A stretch of 64,000 nt of DNA from Deinococcus sedimenti (GTDB taxonomy: Bacteria > Deinococcota > Deinococci > Deinococcales > Deinococcaceae): NCBI RefSeq assembly GCF_014648135.1, contig NZ_BMQN01000002.1, positions 441,363-505,362 of the forward strand, in the 5' to 3' direction. The position numbers were made by a program, and so were the translations under genes. Position 1 is the first letter of the stretch. Each line of letters opens with the position of its first letter. A model generated the notes under the pieces. The model ran no database searches and was not told where the DNA came from. It saw nothing but the letters and a program-made list of their open reading frames with translations. Shown here piece by piece: positions 10,608 to 20,415 of the stretch.

Positions 10608-11369
10608 ATGACGACATCCGCGACGAACCTCGAAACGTTCGATTTCCTCGAGCTGCTCTACCTGCTGTCCGAGCAGGGTCGGAGCGGCGTCCTGACGGTC
10701 CTCCGGACGGACGGGCGGTTTCAGGCGTGGTTGCAGGACGGCCGCGTCCGGCACCTTCAGCTGGGTGAGGACGAGGGAGTGCCCGCCCTGATCCGGTTGA
10801 TGCAGGAGCCGATCGGGAGGTTCCACTTCGATGAGGGCGTGCGGCATCCCAATCCGCGACTGGACGCGCCTCTGGACGAGGTGACGCTGGAGGCGCTGGA
10901 CCTGCTTCCCGTGACGGACCTTCCCTTCGATGGTCCGGGCCGGATCACGTCGCCTGAACGTGTGCAGCGTCTGCGGTGGAGTCTGCAGGAGCAGCAGGTG
11001 CTGCGGCAGATCGATACGCAGAAACCGATCGGTGATCTGGCCCGGGACCCGGAAGCCCGGCGGCTGCTGTTGAAGCTGATCCGGGTGGGTCTGCTGGTGC
11101 CTCGGCGGTCGCGTACAGCGCGGCTGGTGGTCACGGTGACGCGGCAGGTGCGGGACGTGGTGCTGGTGGATGAGGTGATTTTCCGCCGCTGGAAGGAGGA
11201 CATCGTCCGCCACCCACAGTTCGTGGCGGTCCGGAACGAGGCGGGGCAGGTGTTCTCCCTGCCGGTCCGCGTGAGTGCGAATCTCACCACGCAGTTGATG
11301 ATTCCCCCGGAACTGCTGATGCGCACGTCCCTGCGCGCCGGTGAGTCGGTTCTGGTCAAGCCCGTCTGA
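10608..11369 (+). CDS. DUF4388-domain protein
   Basis: A 253-residue protein if the ATG at 10608 is used; in-frame starts at 10491 and 10521 are possible but give atypical N-termini. Residues 8-110 match the DUF4388 pattern (FLELLYLLSEQGRSGVLTV, then a strand pair ending HLQLGEDEGVPALIRLMQ), found in Deinococcus-Thermus and myxobacteria, sometimes fused to signalling modules. The middle (QQVLRQIDTQKPIGDLARD) looks like a winged helix. Function is unknown. It follows scpB at a 113-bp distance and precedes gatA. Confidence 0.75.
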   Translation: MTTSATNLETFDFLELLYLLSEQGRSGVLTVLRTDGRFQAWLQDGRVRHLQLGEDEGVPALIRLMQEPIGRFHFDEGVRHPNPRLDAPLDEVTLEALDLLPVTDLPFDGPGRITSPERVQRLRWSLQEQQVLRQIDTQKPIGDLARDPEARRLLLKLIRVGLLVPRRSRTARLVVTVTRQVRDVVLVDEVIFRRWKEDIVRHPQFVAVRNEAGQVFSLPVRVSANLTTQLMIPPELLMRTSLRAGESVLVKPV

Positions 11370-11415
11370 TCCTCCTTCGCGGCGGTGGGGGAGACGCCCG
11401 GTACACTGGCGCGGT

Positions 11416-12864
<1,449 letters not shown>

Positions 12865-12882
12865 TCTCGTCAGTCGAACGTG

Positions 12883-12910
12883 GGGAGTGGGAAGAGCTGA
12901 CCCCACTCCC
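12883..12910. terminator. Bidirectional hairpin between gatA and truB
   Basis: A 9-bp GC-rich stem (12883-12891 with 12902-12910) and a 10-nt loop in the 57-bp gap between convergent gatA and truB. The flanks are only moderately T-rich. Confidence 0.6.
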
Positions 12911-12921
12911 TCCTGCCTCCC

Positions 12922-13848
12922 TTACGCCCAGGCGCGCACGACTTTCAGCTGCTCCCCGTTGCCGTCCACGACGGCCACGAGGTCGCCGCCCAGGGTGACG
13001 ACGTGGCGGCCCTGGGCGGTGTGGGCCGGGCGTTTCCCCTGGCGGAGTTCGCGGGCGAGGCGTTCGTCGGCCTCGATGACCGGGAAGTCCAGTGCGGCCA
13101 GGTCGGGAATGCCGGTCGCGCCGGGCAGGTCGTCCACGGTCACGGCGCCCCGCAGGTCGTAGCGGCCCACGCGGGTGCGGACCAGGCCGCCCAGGTGCGC
13201 GGGCACGCCGAGTGCGGCCCCCACGTCGCGGGCGAGGGAGCGCAGGTACGTGCCGCTGCCCACGCTGGCGCGGACGAACAGGGTGGGGTACTCGCCCAGC
13301 GCCGGGGGCAGCGTGAAGGTGTGCCCCGTATCCGCCGGGGTCCAGTCCTGCGGGTCGAAGGTGCGCGGCGCGGCGTCCACGCTGGGGTACACGCCCAGCA
13401 GGTCCAGCGAGTGAATCACCACGTTCCGCGCGGGCAGGTCCAGTGCGCCCCCGGCGCGGGCGACCGCGTACGCCCGCTGGCCGCCCACCTGAATCGCGCT
13501 GTACTGCGGCGGCACCTGTGCCTGCGGCCCGGTGAAGGTGTTCAGGAGCTCCTGCACGCGCGCGGCGTCCAGCGTGGGCACCTCCGCGACCTCCTCGACC
13601 GGTCCCTCGGCGTCCAGGGTGGGCGTACCGGCCCCCAGGCTGATCCACGCGAGGTAATCCTTGCTGTCGGCCTCCATGAACTGCACGACCTTCGTGCTGT
13701 CGTCCACGCACAGTACCAGCACCCCGGTCGCCAGCGGGTCCAGCGTCCCGGTGTGCCCGACGCGTTTGGTGCCGCGCGCCCGCCTCGCGCGGTTCACGAC
13801 ATCGTGCGAGGTGAGGTTCAGGGGCTTGTCCACGGCAATCACGGGCAT
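12922..13848 (-). CDS. truB: tRNA pseudouridine(55) synthase
   Basis: A 308-residue TruB, which makes pseudouridine 55 in the T-loop of tRNAs. The N-terminus AVDKPLNLTSHDVV and the catalytic motif GHTGTLDPLATGVLVL, with its Asp nucleophile, are diagnostic; RASVGSGTYLRSLARDVG is the later conserved motif. The C-terminal part resembles a PUA domain. TACCCT on the minus strand (plus 13856-13861) stands 7 nt before the ATG, another leaderless layout. Confidence 0.96.
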   Translation of the reverse strand: MPVIAVDKPLNLTSHDVVNRARRARGTKRVGHTGTLDPLATGVLVLCVDDSTKVVQFMEADSKDYLAWISLGAGTPTLDAEGPVEEVAEVPTLDAARVQELLNTFTGPQAQVPPQYSAIQVGGQRAYAVARAGGALDLPARNVVIHSLDLLGVYPSVDAAPRTFDPQDWTPADTGHTFTLPPALGEYPTLFVRASVGSGTYLRSLARDVGAALGVPAHLGGLVRTRVGRYDLRGAVTVDDLPGATGIPDLAALDFPVIEADERLARELRQGKRPAHTAQGRHVVTLGGDLVAVVDGNGEQLKVVRAWA

Positions 13849-13946
13849 ACGGGGGAGGGTAGCAGGTGCGGGGCCGCCGCAGGGTTCCGCGGCGGCCGGG
13901 ACCGCGCGGGACGTTTCCTTTCATCCGGGCGGGTAGACTGGGTCCT

Positions 13947-14318
13947 GTGTTGCGTGTCGCGTTCTGGCTGACCGCCCTGCTGTTCATCCCGCTGGGCCTG
14001 TACCTCTACTTCCTGCCGCCGGACGTCGCGTCCCTGATCGGGGTGTCACCCCTGTGGCTGGCGCGCGGAGCGGGCGCACTGGTGCTCGCGTGGGGCGCGT
14101 TCCAGGCCGCGGCAGGATTCGCGCCGGACCGCGTGAAGGTCGGCGGACTCGTCGGCGGGCATCTGCTGCTCGTCGCGGCGCTCGTTCCGGCGGCGCTGCG
14201 CGGTGGGGACGCCCTCCCGGCCGCCATCCGCTCGAGCCTGCTGGTCGTGGCGGGCGTGCTGGCCGCGCTGGCCGTCCTGGGCATCCTGGGCACGCCGTCC
14301 CGCCGGGGGCGCCTGTGA
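13947..14318 (+). CDS. Small multi-spanning membrane protein
   Basis: A 123-residue hydrophobic protein with about four predicted membrane segments (roughly residues 5-25, 31-53, 65-82 and 93-113). The GTG start at 13947 lies 7 nt after TAGACT (13934-13939); the longer frame upstream has no promoter or ribosome binding site. It overlaps the next gene by 4 bp (GTGA), so it is translationally coupled to a pseudouridine synthase. I do not recognise a family and assign no function. Confidence 0.7.
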   Translation: MLRVAFWLTALLFIPLGLYLYFLPPDVASLIGVSPLWLARGAGALVLAWGAFQAAAGFAPDRVKVGGLVGGHLLLVAALVPAALRGGDALPAAIRSSLLVVAGVLAALAVLGILGTPSRRGRL

Positions 14319-15079
14319 GCCCCGAACGCCTCCAGAAACGCCTCGCCCGCGCGGGAGTCGCGTCGCGCCGCGCCGCCGAGGAGATGATCGCGGCCGGGCG
14401 GATCACTGTGAACGGCGAGGTCGCCGTGCTGGGCCGCACCGTCACCGACGCGGACGACATCCGCCTGGATGGGCAGCTGATCGAGACCGAGAGCGTCCCG
14501 AAGGTCACGTACATGCTGTACAAACCGCGGGGGTACGTCACGACCGCCCGCGACGAGTACGGCCGCCGCAACGTCCTGGACGCCATGCCGCGCATTCCGG
14601 GCCTGCACCCGGTCGGTCGCCTGGACCGCGACTCGGAAGGGCTGCTGCTTCTGACGACCGACGGCGACCTGACGCTGACCATGACCCACCCGCGCTTCGG
14701 GCACGAGAAGGCCTACCGCGCCTGGACGGACGGCCCCGAGGAACCCACCCAGGCGGACCTGGACGCCCTGACGGACGGCACCCTGAAGCTGGAGGACGGC
14801 CCGGCCCGGGCGCTGCAGGCGACCCCGGCGCGCGGCGGGGCGTTCGTGACGCTCGGCGAGGGCCGCAACCGGCAGGTGCGCCGCATGCTCGAGGACATCG
14901 GCCACCCGGTCACGCGCCTGCTGCGCTACCGCGTGGGCGGCCTGTGGCTGGGCAACATGGAGGTCGGCGAGTACCAGCAGCTCGACGAGCGCGACCTGCA
15001 GGACCTGCTGCACCCGGAGAAGGTCCCAGCGGCCATCTGGGACCGTCAGTGGGAACGCATCCAGAAACGCTGGGGGTGA
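14315..15079 (+). CDS. RsuA/RluB/RluE/RluF-family pseudouridine synthase
   Basis: A 254-residue protein from the GTG at 14315. Residues 1-50 form an S4 RNA-binding domain (RLQKRLARAGVASRRAAEEM). The catalytic domain has GRLDRDSEGLLLLTTDGDL with its nucleophilic Asp, YRAWTDG, and GRNRQVRRMLEDIGHPV near the end. Such enzymes modify 16S or 23S rRNA; the architecture is closest to RluB, but the target nucleotide cannot be fixed from sequence alone. It shares a transcript with the small membrane protein upstream, and a strong inverted repeat follows the stop. Confidence 0.9.
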   Translation: MSPERLQKRLARAGVASRRAAEEMIAAGRITVNGEVAVLGRTVTDADDIRLDGQLIETESVPKVTYMLYKPRGYVTTARDEYGRRNVLDAMPRIPGLHPVGRLDRDSEGLLLLTTDGDLTLTMTHPRFGHEKAYRAWTDGPEEPTQADLDALTDGTLKLEDGPARALQATPARGGAFVTLGEGRNRQVRRMLEDIGHPVTRLLRYRVGGLWLGNMEVGEYQQLDERDLQDLLHPEKVPAAIWDRQWERIQKRWG

Positions 15080-15086
15080 GGGGATA

Positions 15087-15127
15087 GTGGACTGTGGAAA
15101 CTGCTGTTCCGCCACCCCACAGTCCAC
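15087..15127. terminator. Inverted repeat after the pseudouridine synthase gene
   Basis: An 11-bp perfect stem (15087-15097 with 15117-15127) with a 19-nt loop, 8 nt after the stop codon at 15079. No T run follows. It lies just before the rnpB -10 box, so it may separate the two transcripts. Confidence 0.5.
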
Positions 15128-15139
15128 AACCCGGCCTGC

Positions 15140-15145
15140 TATGCT
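15140..15145 (+). promoter_or_regulatory. -10 box of the RNase P RNA gene
   Basis: TATGCT ends 7 nt before the predicted 5' end of the RNA at 15153, the expected distance to a transcription start. No TTGACA-like hexamer is visible upstream. Confidence 0.6.
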
Positions 15146-15152
15146 CTGTCCT

Positions 15153-15585
<433 letters not shown>

Positions 15586-15591
15586 CCACAC

Positions 15592-15630
15592 GAAGCAGGC
15601 TGCCCCGGTTACCCGGAGGCGGCCTGCTTC
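15592..15630 (+). terminator. Hairpin downstream of rnpB
   Basis: GAAGCAGGC and GCC (15592-15604) pair with GGC and GCCTGCTTC (15618-15630) with one wobble pair, 6 nt after the RNA's P1 helix. It probably ends transcription, though no long T run follows. Confidence 0.55.
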
Positions 15631-15693
15631 AGGTTGTGGGCGGTGGGTTGCAGGTGGTGGGAACAGCCTTTCCGACAGCACACAACCGACAAC

Positions 15694-16050
15694 CTACACC
15701 CCTCTTTTCACGTCCAGCGCCTCCAGGACGAACCCGGCGATCATCAGCGCGCCGCCGATGGGTGTGACCGCGCCGAGTGCCTTCACGCCGGTCAGCGCCA
15801 GGATGTAGAGGCTGCCGCTGAAGATGACAGCTCCGGCAAGCAGGAACCCCGGCGCGCGGCGCTGCGCGTCCTGGGTGCCCAGCGCGAGAAGGGCCAGGGC
15901 GGCGTACATCTGGTAGCGGGCGCCGGTCTCGAAGTTGGCGAGCATCGCGGCGTCCAGGCGGGGTTTCAGGCCGTGCGCGGCGAAGGCGCCCAGCGCGACG
16001 GCCAGCGCGGCCAGGATCGCGCCGCTTCTCAGGGTGTGGGTGGGTGTCAT
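15694..16050 (-). CDS. DUF423 membrane protein (YgdD family)
   Basis: A 118-residue protein with four predicted membrane segments. The N-terminal LAVALGAFAAHGLKPRL and the ARYQMYAALALLALG and FSGSLYILALTG motifs are diagnostic of DUF423. Function is unknown in this family. TACCCT on the minus strand (plus 16057-16062) is 6 nt before the ATG. It diverges from mraZ and converges on rnpB. Confidence 0.9.
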   Translation of the reverse strand: MTPTHTLRSGAILAALAVALGAFAAHGLKPRLDAAMLANFETGARYQMYAALALLALGTQDAQRRAPGFLLAGAVIFSGSLYILALTGVKALGAVTPIGGALMIAGFVLEALDVKRGV

Positions 16051-16132
16051 GCGGGCAGGGTAGCGGGTGGGTGCCGGGGTGGGTGTCCTGCCGCCGGGGT
16101 GGAGTGCCGGTGGGGATCAGGGGCGGAACTGG

Positions 16133-16177
16133 TGGGAAAAGTGGGGGCGCGGTGGGAATCGGTGGTAAATCGTGGTG
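16133..16177 (+). promoter_or_regulatory. Candidate MraZ boxes upstream of mraZ
   Basis: TGGGA (16133), TGGGG (16142), TGGGA (16153), TGGTA (16163) and TGGTG (16173) recur every 9-11 bp. MraZ is known to bind direct TGGGN repeats spaced about one helical turn in its own promoter. The array ends 9 bp before a TACACT -10 box at 16186-16191, so autoregulation of the mraZ-rsmH-ftsL-ftsI transcript is likely. Confidence 0.55.
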
Positions 16178-16185
16178 GTGGCTGT

Positions 16186-16191
16186 TACACT
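16186..16191 (+). promoter_or_regulatory. -10 box of the mraZ operon
   Basis: TACACT, about 104 nt before the TTG start of mraZ, directly after the MraZ-box array. No clear -35. It implies a leader of roughly 95 nt (about 16199-16294). Confidence 0.45.
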
Positions 16192-16294
16192 CGCTGCATC
16201 AACCGAAATGCGTTTAGCTCGTGTTCACGGTTGGCCGTGACCTTCCCTTCTGCCGCGGTCCGTGGTGGGAGGGAGTGGGGAAGAGAGGAGACGT

Positions 16295-16723
16295 TTGCCG
16301 TTTGGAGAGTACCCGTACACCATCGACGACAAGGGCCGCGTGGTCATGCCACCCGCGTTCCGTGACTTCGTGGAGGACGGCATGATCCTGACGCGCGGCA
16401 TGGAGGGCTGCCTGTACGTGTTCCCGCTGTCCAGCTGGAAGCGCGTGGAGGACCAGCTTGAGGGCCTGCCGCTCACGGACGCCGAGTCGCGCGCGTTCGT
16501 GCGGTTCTTCTATTCCGGCGCGAACAAGGCGCGACTGGACAACCAGAGCCGCGTGTCGGTCCCGCAGACGCTGCGGGCCTTCGCGGGTCTGGACAGCGAG
16601 GTGATCGTGGCGGGAGCGCCCGGTCGCCTGGAGCTGTGGAATCCGGCCCGCTGGGAAGCGGCCATCACGGCTGTGCAGGACAACCCGCCCAAACCTGACC
16701 TTCTCACGAACTTCGTGGCGTGA
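16295..16723 (+). CDS. mraZ: Transcriptional regulator MraZ
   Basis: A 142-residue MraZ, a ring-shaped DNA-binding protein with an AbrB-like fold, which controls the division and cell-wall gene cluster. Two MraZ repeats are visible: GEYPYTIDDKGRVVMPPAFR and ARLDNQSRVSVPQTLRAFAG. A TTG start at 16295 is chosen because AGAGGAG lies 4-5 nt upstream and the protein then begins as family members do; an in-frame upstream start at 16262 would add an atypical Gly/Arg-rich tail. The stop overlaps the rsmH start region. Confidence 0.93.
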   Translation: MPFGEYPYTIDDKGRVVMPPAFRDFVEDGMILTRGMEGCLYVFPLSSWKRVEDQLEGLPLTDAESRAFVRFFYSGANKARLDNQSRVSVPQTLRAFAGLDSEVIVAGAPGRLELWNPARWEAAITAVQDNPPKPDLLTNFVA

Positions 16724-16728
16724 TTCCA

Positions 16729-17676
16729 ATGACTGACCCTGACTTTCCCACTGACCCCCACGCGACCCCCACCGGGGAAGCGTTTCAATCCGACGATCTG
16801 ACGCCCGAATCGGGCGACTCCCTCTCGCACGTGCCGGTCCTGGCGGACGAGGTGCTGGAGATGCTCCAGCCCGCGCCGGGCAAGGTGTTCGTGGACGGCA
16901 CGCTGGGCGGCGCGGGACACACAGGCCTGCTGCTCGCGGCGGGCGCGACCGTGTACGGCATCGACCAGGATCCCTATGCCCTGGACCGCGCCCGCGCCGC
17001 CAACCCGCAGGGCCTGACCGTGCTGGAAGGCAACTACCGCGACATGGCTGCGCTGCTGGCCGGGGTGGGCGTGACGCAGGTGGACGGCATCCTGCTCGAC
17101 ATCGGCGTGAGTTCCTTCCAGCTGGACGACACCGCGCGCGGCTTCTCGTACCACACCGAGGCCCCGCTGGACATGCGCATGAGCCAGTCCGGCGAGAGCG
17201 CTGCCGACGTGGTCAACGAGTACGAGGCCGAGGAGCTGGCGTCGATCATCTACGAGTACGGCGAGGATCGCCTGTCGCGCCGCATCGCGCGGGCCATCGT
17301 CGCGGCGCGCGAGCAGGCGCCTATCGAGACGACCGTGCAACTCGCCGACATCGTCAAGCGGGCCTACCCTGGCTTCTCGAAAGGCATCCACCCCGCGCGG
17401 CGGACCTTCCAGGCGCTGCGCATCCACGTGAACGACGAACTCGGCGCGCTGCGTGACGGACTGTCCGCCGCCGAGATGCTGCTGGCCCCCGGTGGGCGGC
17501 TGGCGGTCATCAGCTTCCACTCGCTGGAGGACCGCATCGTGAAGCGTTTTCTGCTGGGCAGCGAGCGGCTTGAACCCCTGACGAAACGGCCCGTGATCGC
17601 CACCGATGAGGAGCAGGGCACCAATCCCCGGGCCCGCAGTGCCAAACTGCGCGGCGCACAGCGGACGGACGCATGA
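16729..17676 (+). CDS. rsmH: 16S rRNA (cytosine-1402-N4)-methyltransferase
   Basis: A 315-residue RsmH (MraW). Family motifs: HVPVLADEVLEML, VDGTLGGAGHTGLLL for AdoMet binding, LLDIGVSSFQLDDTARGFSY, PLDMRM, FKGIHPARRTFQALRI-like (SKGIHPARRTFQALRIHVN) and AVISFHSLEDRIVKRF. A roughly 30-residue Asp/Pro/Thr-rich N-terminal extension precedes the core. The ATG at 16729 is used; a GTG at 16720 that overlaps the mraZ stop is the alternative. It overlaps ftsL by 4 bp. Confidence 0.95.
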   Translation: MTDPDFPTDPHATPTGEAFQSDDLTPESGDSLSHVPVLADEVLEMLQPAPGKVFVDGTLGGAGHTGLLLAAGATVYGIDQDPYALDRARAANPQGLTVLEGNYRDMAALLAGVGVTQVDGILLDIGVSSFQLDDTARGFSYHTEAPLDMRMSQSGESAADVVNEYEAEELASIIYEYGEDRLSRRIARAIVAAREQAPIETTVQLADIVKRAYPGFSKGIHPARRTFQALRIHVNDELGALRDGLSAAEMLLAPGGRLAVISFHSLEDRIVKRFLLGSERLEPLTKRPVIATDEEQGTNPRARSAKLRGAQRTDA

Positions 17677-18044
17677 GACGCCTGCCGACCGTCGATCCGG
17701 ACCTGACGCTGCCGACCTGGCGGGCGCGGGCCGTGCGGTACCTGTTGATCTACGTGGCGCTGGTGGTCTCGCTGGTCAGCGTGCGCGCCTCGACTGCCGG
17801 TGTGCGCCCGGCCCTGCGTGAAGCGCAGACGCGGGAACAGACGCTGATCACGCAGAGGGACAACCTCTCGCTGCAACTGCAGACCCTGGAGAGCCGTCCG
17901 CGCATCATCGCGTGGGCCAAAGCAAACGGAATGGAGCTCTCGGCCGTGGCCTCCAAGGGCGCGGCTGACATTGCCGGTGTACCCGAGGCCGCTCACGTGC
18001 CGGCCGCGCCGCGCACCGTGGAGGTGAGGACCCAGTGGAAGTGA
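17673..18044 (+). CDS. ftsL: FtsL-like septum protein
   Basis: A 123-residue protein with a short cytoplasmic N-terminus, one membrane segment (about residues 22-40, YLLIYVALVVSLVSV) and a coiled-coil region (REAQTREQTLITQRDNLSLQ), the layout of FtsL. FtsL forms a complex with DivIC/FtsB and FtsQ at the septum. Sequence conservation in this family is poor, so the call rests on architecture and on position between rsmH and ftsI. It overlaps both neighbours, which suggests translational coupling. Confidence 0.75.
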   Translation: MRRLPTVDPDLTLPTWRARAVRYLLIYVALVVSLVSVRASTAGVRPALREAQTREQTLITQRDNLSLQLQTLESRPRIIAWAKANGMELSAVASKGAADIAGVPEAAHVPAAPRTVEVRTQWK

Positions 18045-19372
18045 AGATCCGGACCCGTTCCGCCCTGATGCGCTTCATCGCGCTGGCCATGTTCCTGACG
18101 CTGGTGTGGGCCTACGCCCAGCTGGAGTGGGGCGCCCCGCAGGGTGTCCGTCAGCGGGCCATCCAGGCGCGGGGGACCATCCTGGCCGCCGACGGGCAGG
18201 TGCTGGCCACCAGCGTGAACGGCAAACGCGTGTACCCCCAGGGTGCACTGGCCGGACAGGTGCTGGGCATGATGGGCGACACCGAGGGCCTGGAAGGTCT
18301 GGAGGCGGCGTACAACGGCTCGCTCACCGCAGGGCAGAACCTGAAGCTGACGCTGGACACCCAGGTGCAGGCCGCGGCGGAAGCGGCGCTGGCGAGGGCC
18401 GTGCCGGACCACCAGGCGGAGTACGCGTCGGCACTGGTCCTGGAAACGCGCACCGGGCGGGTCCTGGCCGCCGCCAGCTACCCGCCGTTCGATCCGAACA
18501 CGTGGCGGTCGTTCAGCAGCGCCGCCCGCCGCAACCGGCCGTTCATTGACGTCTTCGAGCCCGGGTCGACCATCAAGGCGCTGGTGGTCGCGGCTGCGCT
18601 GAACGAGGGCCTGACCACACCGAACACCCTGTACAGCACCCCCATGAGCCGCTTCGTGGGGGGCCGCTGGGGCAGCCGGATCGGGGATGCGGTGGCGCAC
18701 CCGGCCACCCTGACCACCCAGGGCATCCTGCGGTACAGCAGCAACGTCGGCATGACGCACATCGTCGAGCACTTCCAGCCTCAGAAGATGCGCGATTACC
18801 TCACGCAGTTCGGCTTCGGGCAGGACGTGCCGCTGCCGGTCATGCCCACGGCCACCGGGCAGCTGCAGCCGCTGACGCGCTGGAACGATCTGGTCCGGGC
18901 CACGAACGCCTTCGGGCAGGGCATGAGCGGCACCAACCTGCAGCTGCTCGCCGCGTTCAACGTGCTGGCCAACGACGGGCAGTACGTGGCGCCCCGGCTG
19001 GTCGAGGGCGCGGGTGGACTGGAGCGGCGCGAGGTCCTGCGCCCCGAGGTGGCCCGCACCACGCGGCAGCTGCTGCTGAACGTGATCAACGAGGGCATCT
19101 TCCCGCAGGCGGGAATCAAGGGCTTCGACCTGGCCGGGAAGACTGGGACGGCGCAGGTGGTCGTGGACGGGCGGTATTCCAGCACGGTCTACGACAGCGT
19201 GTTTGCCGGGTTCCTGCCGGCGGAAGCGCCGCGGGTGACGATCACGGTGATGGTGCATGGTGCGAAGCAGAGGCATCACGGCTCTCAGCTGGCCGCACCG
19301 ATCTTCCGGGAGATCTCCGCGCAGGTGATCTCGGCCTGGGGAACAGCACCCGCTGCACAGACTGGACCATGA
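18035..19372 (+). CDS. ftsI: Peptidoglycan transpeptidase FtsI (penicillin-binding protein, class B)
   Basis: A 445-residue class B penicillin-binding protein. One N-terminal membrane segment (about residues 10-30) is followed by RGTILAADGQVLATS, typical of the dimerisation domain, then the transpeptidase motifs: EPGSTIKALVVAAAL (Ser-x-x-Lys), RYSSNVGMTH (Ser-x-Asn) and LAGKTGTAQVV (Lys-Thr-Gly). It is shorter than E. coli FtsI (588) and has no PASTA domain. The GTG at 18035 has a GAGG/AGGA site upstream and overlaps ftsL; GTG 18041 is the alternative. A terminator follows about 100 nt after the stop. Confidence 0.92.
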   Translation: MEVKIRTRSALMRFIALAMFLTLVWAYAQLEWGAPQGVRQRAIQARGTILAADGQVLATSVNGKRVYPQGALAGQVLGMMGDTEGLEGLEAAYNGSLTAGQNLKLTLDTQVQAAAEAALARAVPDHQAEYASALVLETRTGRVLAAASYPPFDPNTWRSFSSAARRNRPFIDVFEPGSTIKALVVAAALNEGLTTPNTLYSTPMSRFVGGRWGSRIGDAVAHPATLTTQGILRYSSNVGMTHIVEHFQPQKMRDYLTQFGFGQDVPLPVMPTATGQLQPLTRWNDLVRATNAFGQGMSGTNLQLLAAFNVLANDGQYVAPRLVEGAGGLERREVLRPEVARTTRQLLLNVINEGIFPQAGIKGFDLAGKTGTAQVVVDGRYSSTVYDSVFAGFLPAEAPRVTITVMVHGAKQRHHGSQLAAPIFREISAQVISAWGTAPAAQTGP

Positions 19373-19476
19373 GTAGATAATGAGATTGGATGCGGAGTTG
19401 AGCGGCTGGTCAGATACTTCTTGACGTGAACTCACAGTCGCTGTGTTGCAGCGAGTAGTCGCCGCCACAATACGGA

Positions 19477-19514
19477 GGGATGCTGGGCCTATCTGAGGTC
19501 CAGCATCCCCTTTT
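19477..19514 (+). terminator. Terminator of the mraZ-ftsI transcript
   Basis: A 10-bp stem GGGATGCTGG / CCAGCATCCC (19477-19486 with 19500-19509), then a TTTT run at 19511-19514. Confidence 0.75.
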
Positions 19515-19642
19515 CGTATGGCCGTCCTCACGCATACCATGAGAAACTAAATGAGAGGATTAGAACTTGTCTCATTTTTAAAGTGTAGGTATAGTCGGAT
19601 AGTTTTCGCTTTTTTATGCTGAGTATAAAAATATAACGTATT

Positions 19643-19648
19643 TATAAT
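19643..19648 (+). promoter_or_regulatory. TATAAT box in the AT-rich island
   Basis: Perfect -10 consensus, with A/T-rich DNA upstream that could act as an UP element. The -35 is not convincing. The next gene, the 3D-domain protein at 19827, would then have a leader of about 170 nt. Confidence 0.4.
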
Positions 19649-19826
19649 GAGTTAACAAACGTGTATATCTTAGGAAACTGCCACACTGGACCTTTAGTCT
19701 CATCCCCAGGTTAGTGGAATTCTTCATTCCGGACCGGACCAGATCCCAGCAGCAGGGGATGCCAGCAGCACAACCTCACACCACCACAGCCAGGCACGCC
19801 GACCCGGGTGCCTGACAGGAGAGTTC

Positions 19827-20399
19827 ATGTTTCAAACCCCCATCCGCCGACTGCAAGCCCTGATCGTGGCCCTGCTCGGCTTCGCTGGCGCCGCCAGCCC
19901 CGCACTGCCCGCCAGTACCGTCGCCACCGACGCCGTCCGCGACGCCCTCGCCCAGACCGCCCCGGCCCAGAGCACCGCCCAGCAGGCCGCCACGAACCAG
20001 GCCGCGCAGAACCGCGCCGCTGGCGTCGCCGCCACGCAGACCAGCGACACCGTCGCCTACACCCCCATCCGCGGCAAGAGCGTCATCGCACGCAGCACCG
20101 CCTACAACAGCACCCCCGGCCAGACCGACGCCACCCCGTTCATCACCGCCACCGGCACCCGCACCCGCCCCGGCGTGATCGCCCTGTCCCGCGACCTCCT
20201 GCGCATCTTCCCCTACGGCACCCGCGTCATGATCGAAGACCTGAGCGGCCGCTACAGCAGCATGCTCAAGAACCGCGTGTTCATCGTGGAAGACACCATG
20301 GCCGCCCGCAAGACCAACTCGGTCGACGTATGGATGCCCACCCGCAGCGAAGCCCTGAACTGGGGCGCCCGGCAGATCCGCATCACCGCCGTCCGCTGA
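19827..20399 (+). CDS. Secreted 3D-domain protein (RlpA-like double-psi beta barrel)
   Basis: A 190-residue protein with a signal peptide (about residues 1-29), then an Ala/Gln-rich linker (about 30-75), then a 3D domain named for its conserved aspartates. Visible: STAYNSTPGQTDATPFITAT, FPYGTRVMIEDLSGRYS, FIVEDTMAARKTNSVDVWMP. The fold matches lytic transglycosylase-type cell-wall enzymes, so it may act on peptidoglycan. The start is fixed by AGGAGAG 4 nt upstream. A strong terminator follows. Confidence 0.9.
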   Translation: MFQTPIRRLQALIVALLGFAGAASPALPASTVATDAVRDALAQTAPAQSTAQQAATNQAAQNRAAGVAATQTSDTVAYTPIRGKSVIARSTAYNSTPGQTDATPFITATGTRTRPGVIALSRDLLRIFPYGTRVMIEDLSGRYSSMLKNRVFIVEDTMAARKTNSVDVWMPTRSEALNWGARQIRITAVR

Positions 20400-20415
20400 C
20401 ACACGTCCCACCGAT

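Larger units (their letters stand above)
19373..19826. other. 454-bp intergenic region with terminator, AT-rich island and leader
   Basis: No gene seen. After ftsI there is a terminator (19477-19514), then an island at about 19541-19680 whose two full lines have 32% and 25% G+C against about 70% around. The island holds a perfect TATAAT (19643-19648) and an 8-bp inverted repeat AAATGAGA / TCTCATTT (19549-19556, 19570-19577). From about 19655 a likely 170-nt leader runs to the 3D-domain gene; a 7-bp hairpin CAGGCAC / GTGCCTG (19791-19797, 19808-19814) stands just before the ribosome binding site. Confidence 0.6.

Noticed and set aside
19541..19680. An insertion-sequence remnant in the AT-rich island
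   Set aside because: No transposase fragment, terminal repeats or target duplication could be seen.
19655..19826. A c-di-AMP (ydaO-type) riboswitch before the 3D-domain gene
   Set aside because: These riboswitches often precede wall hydrolase genes, but the conserved blocks of that motif are not present.
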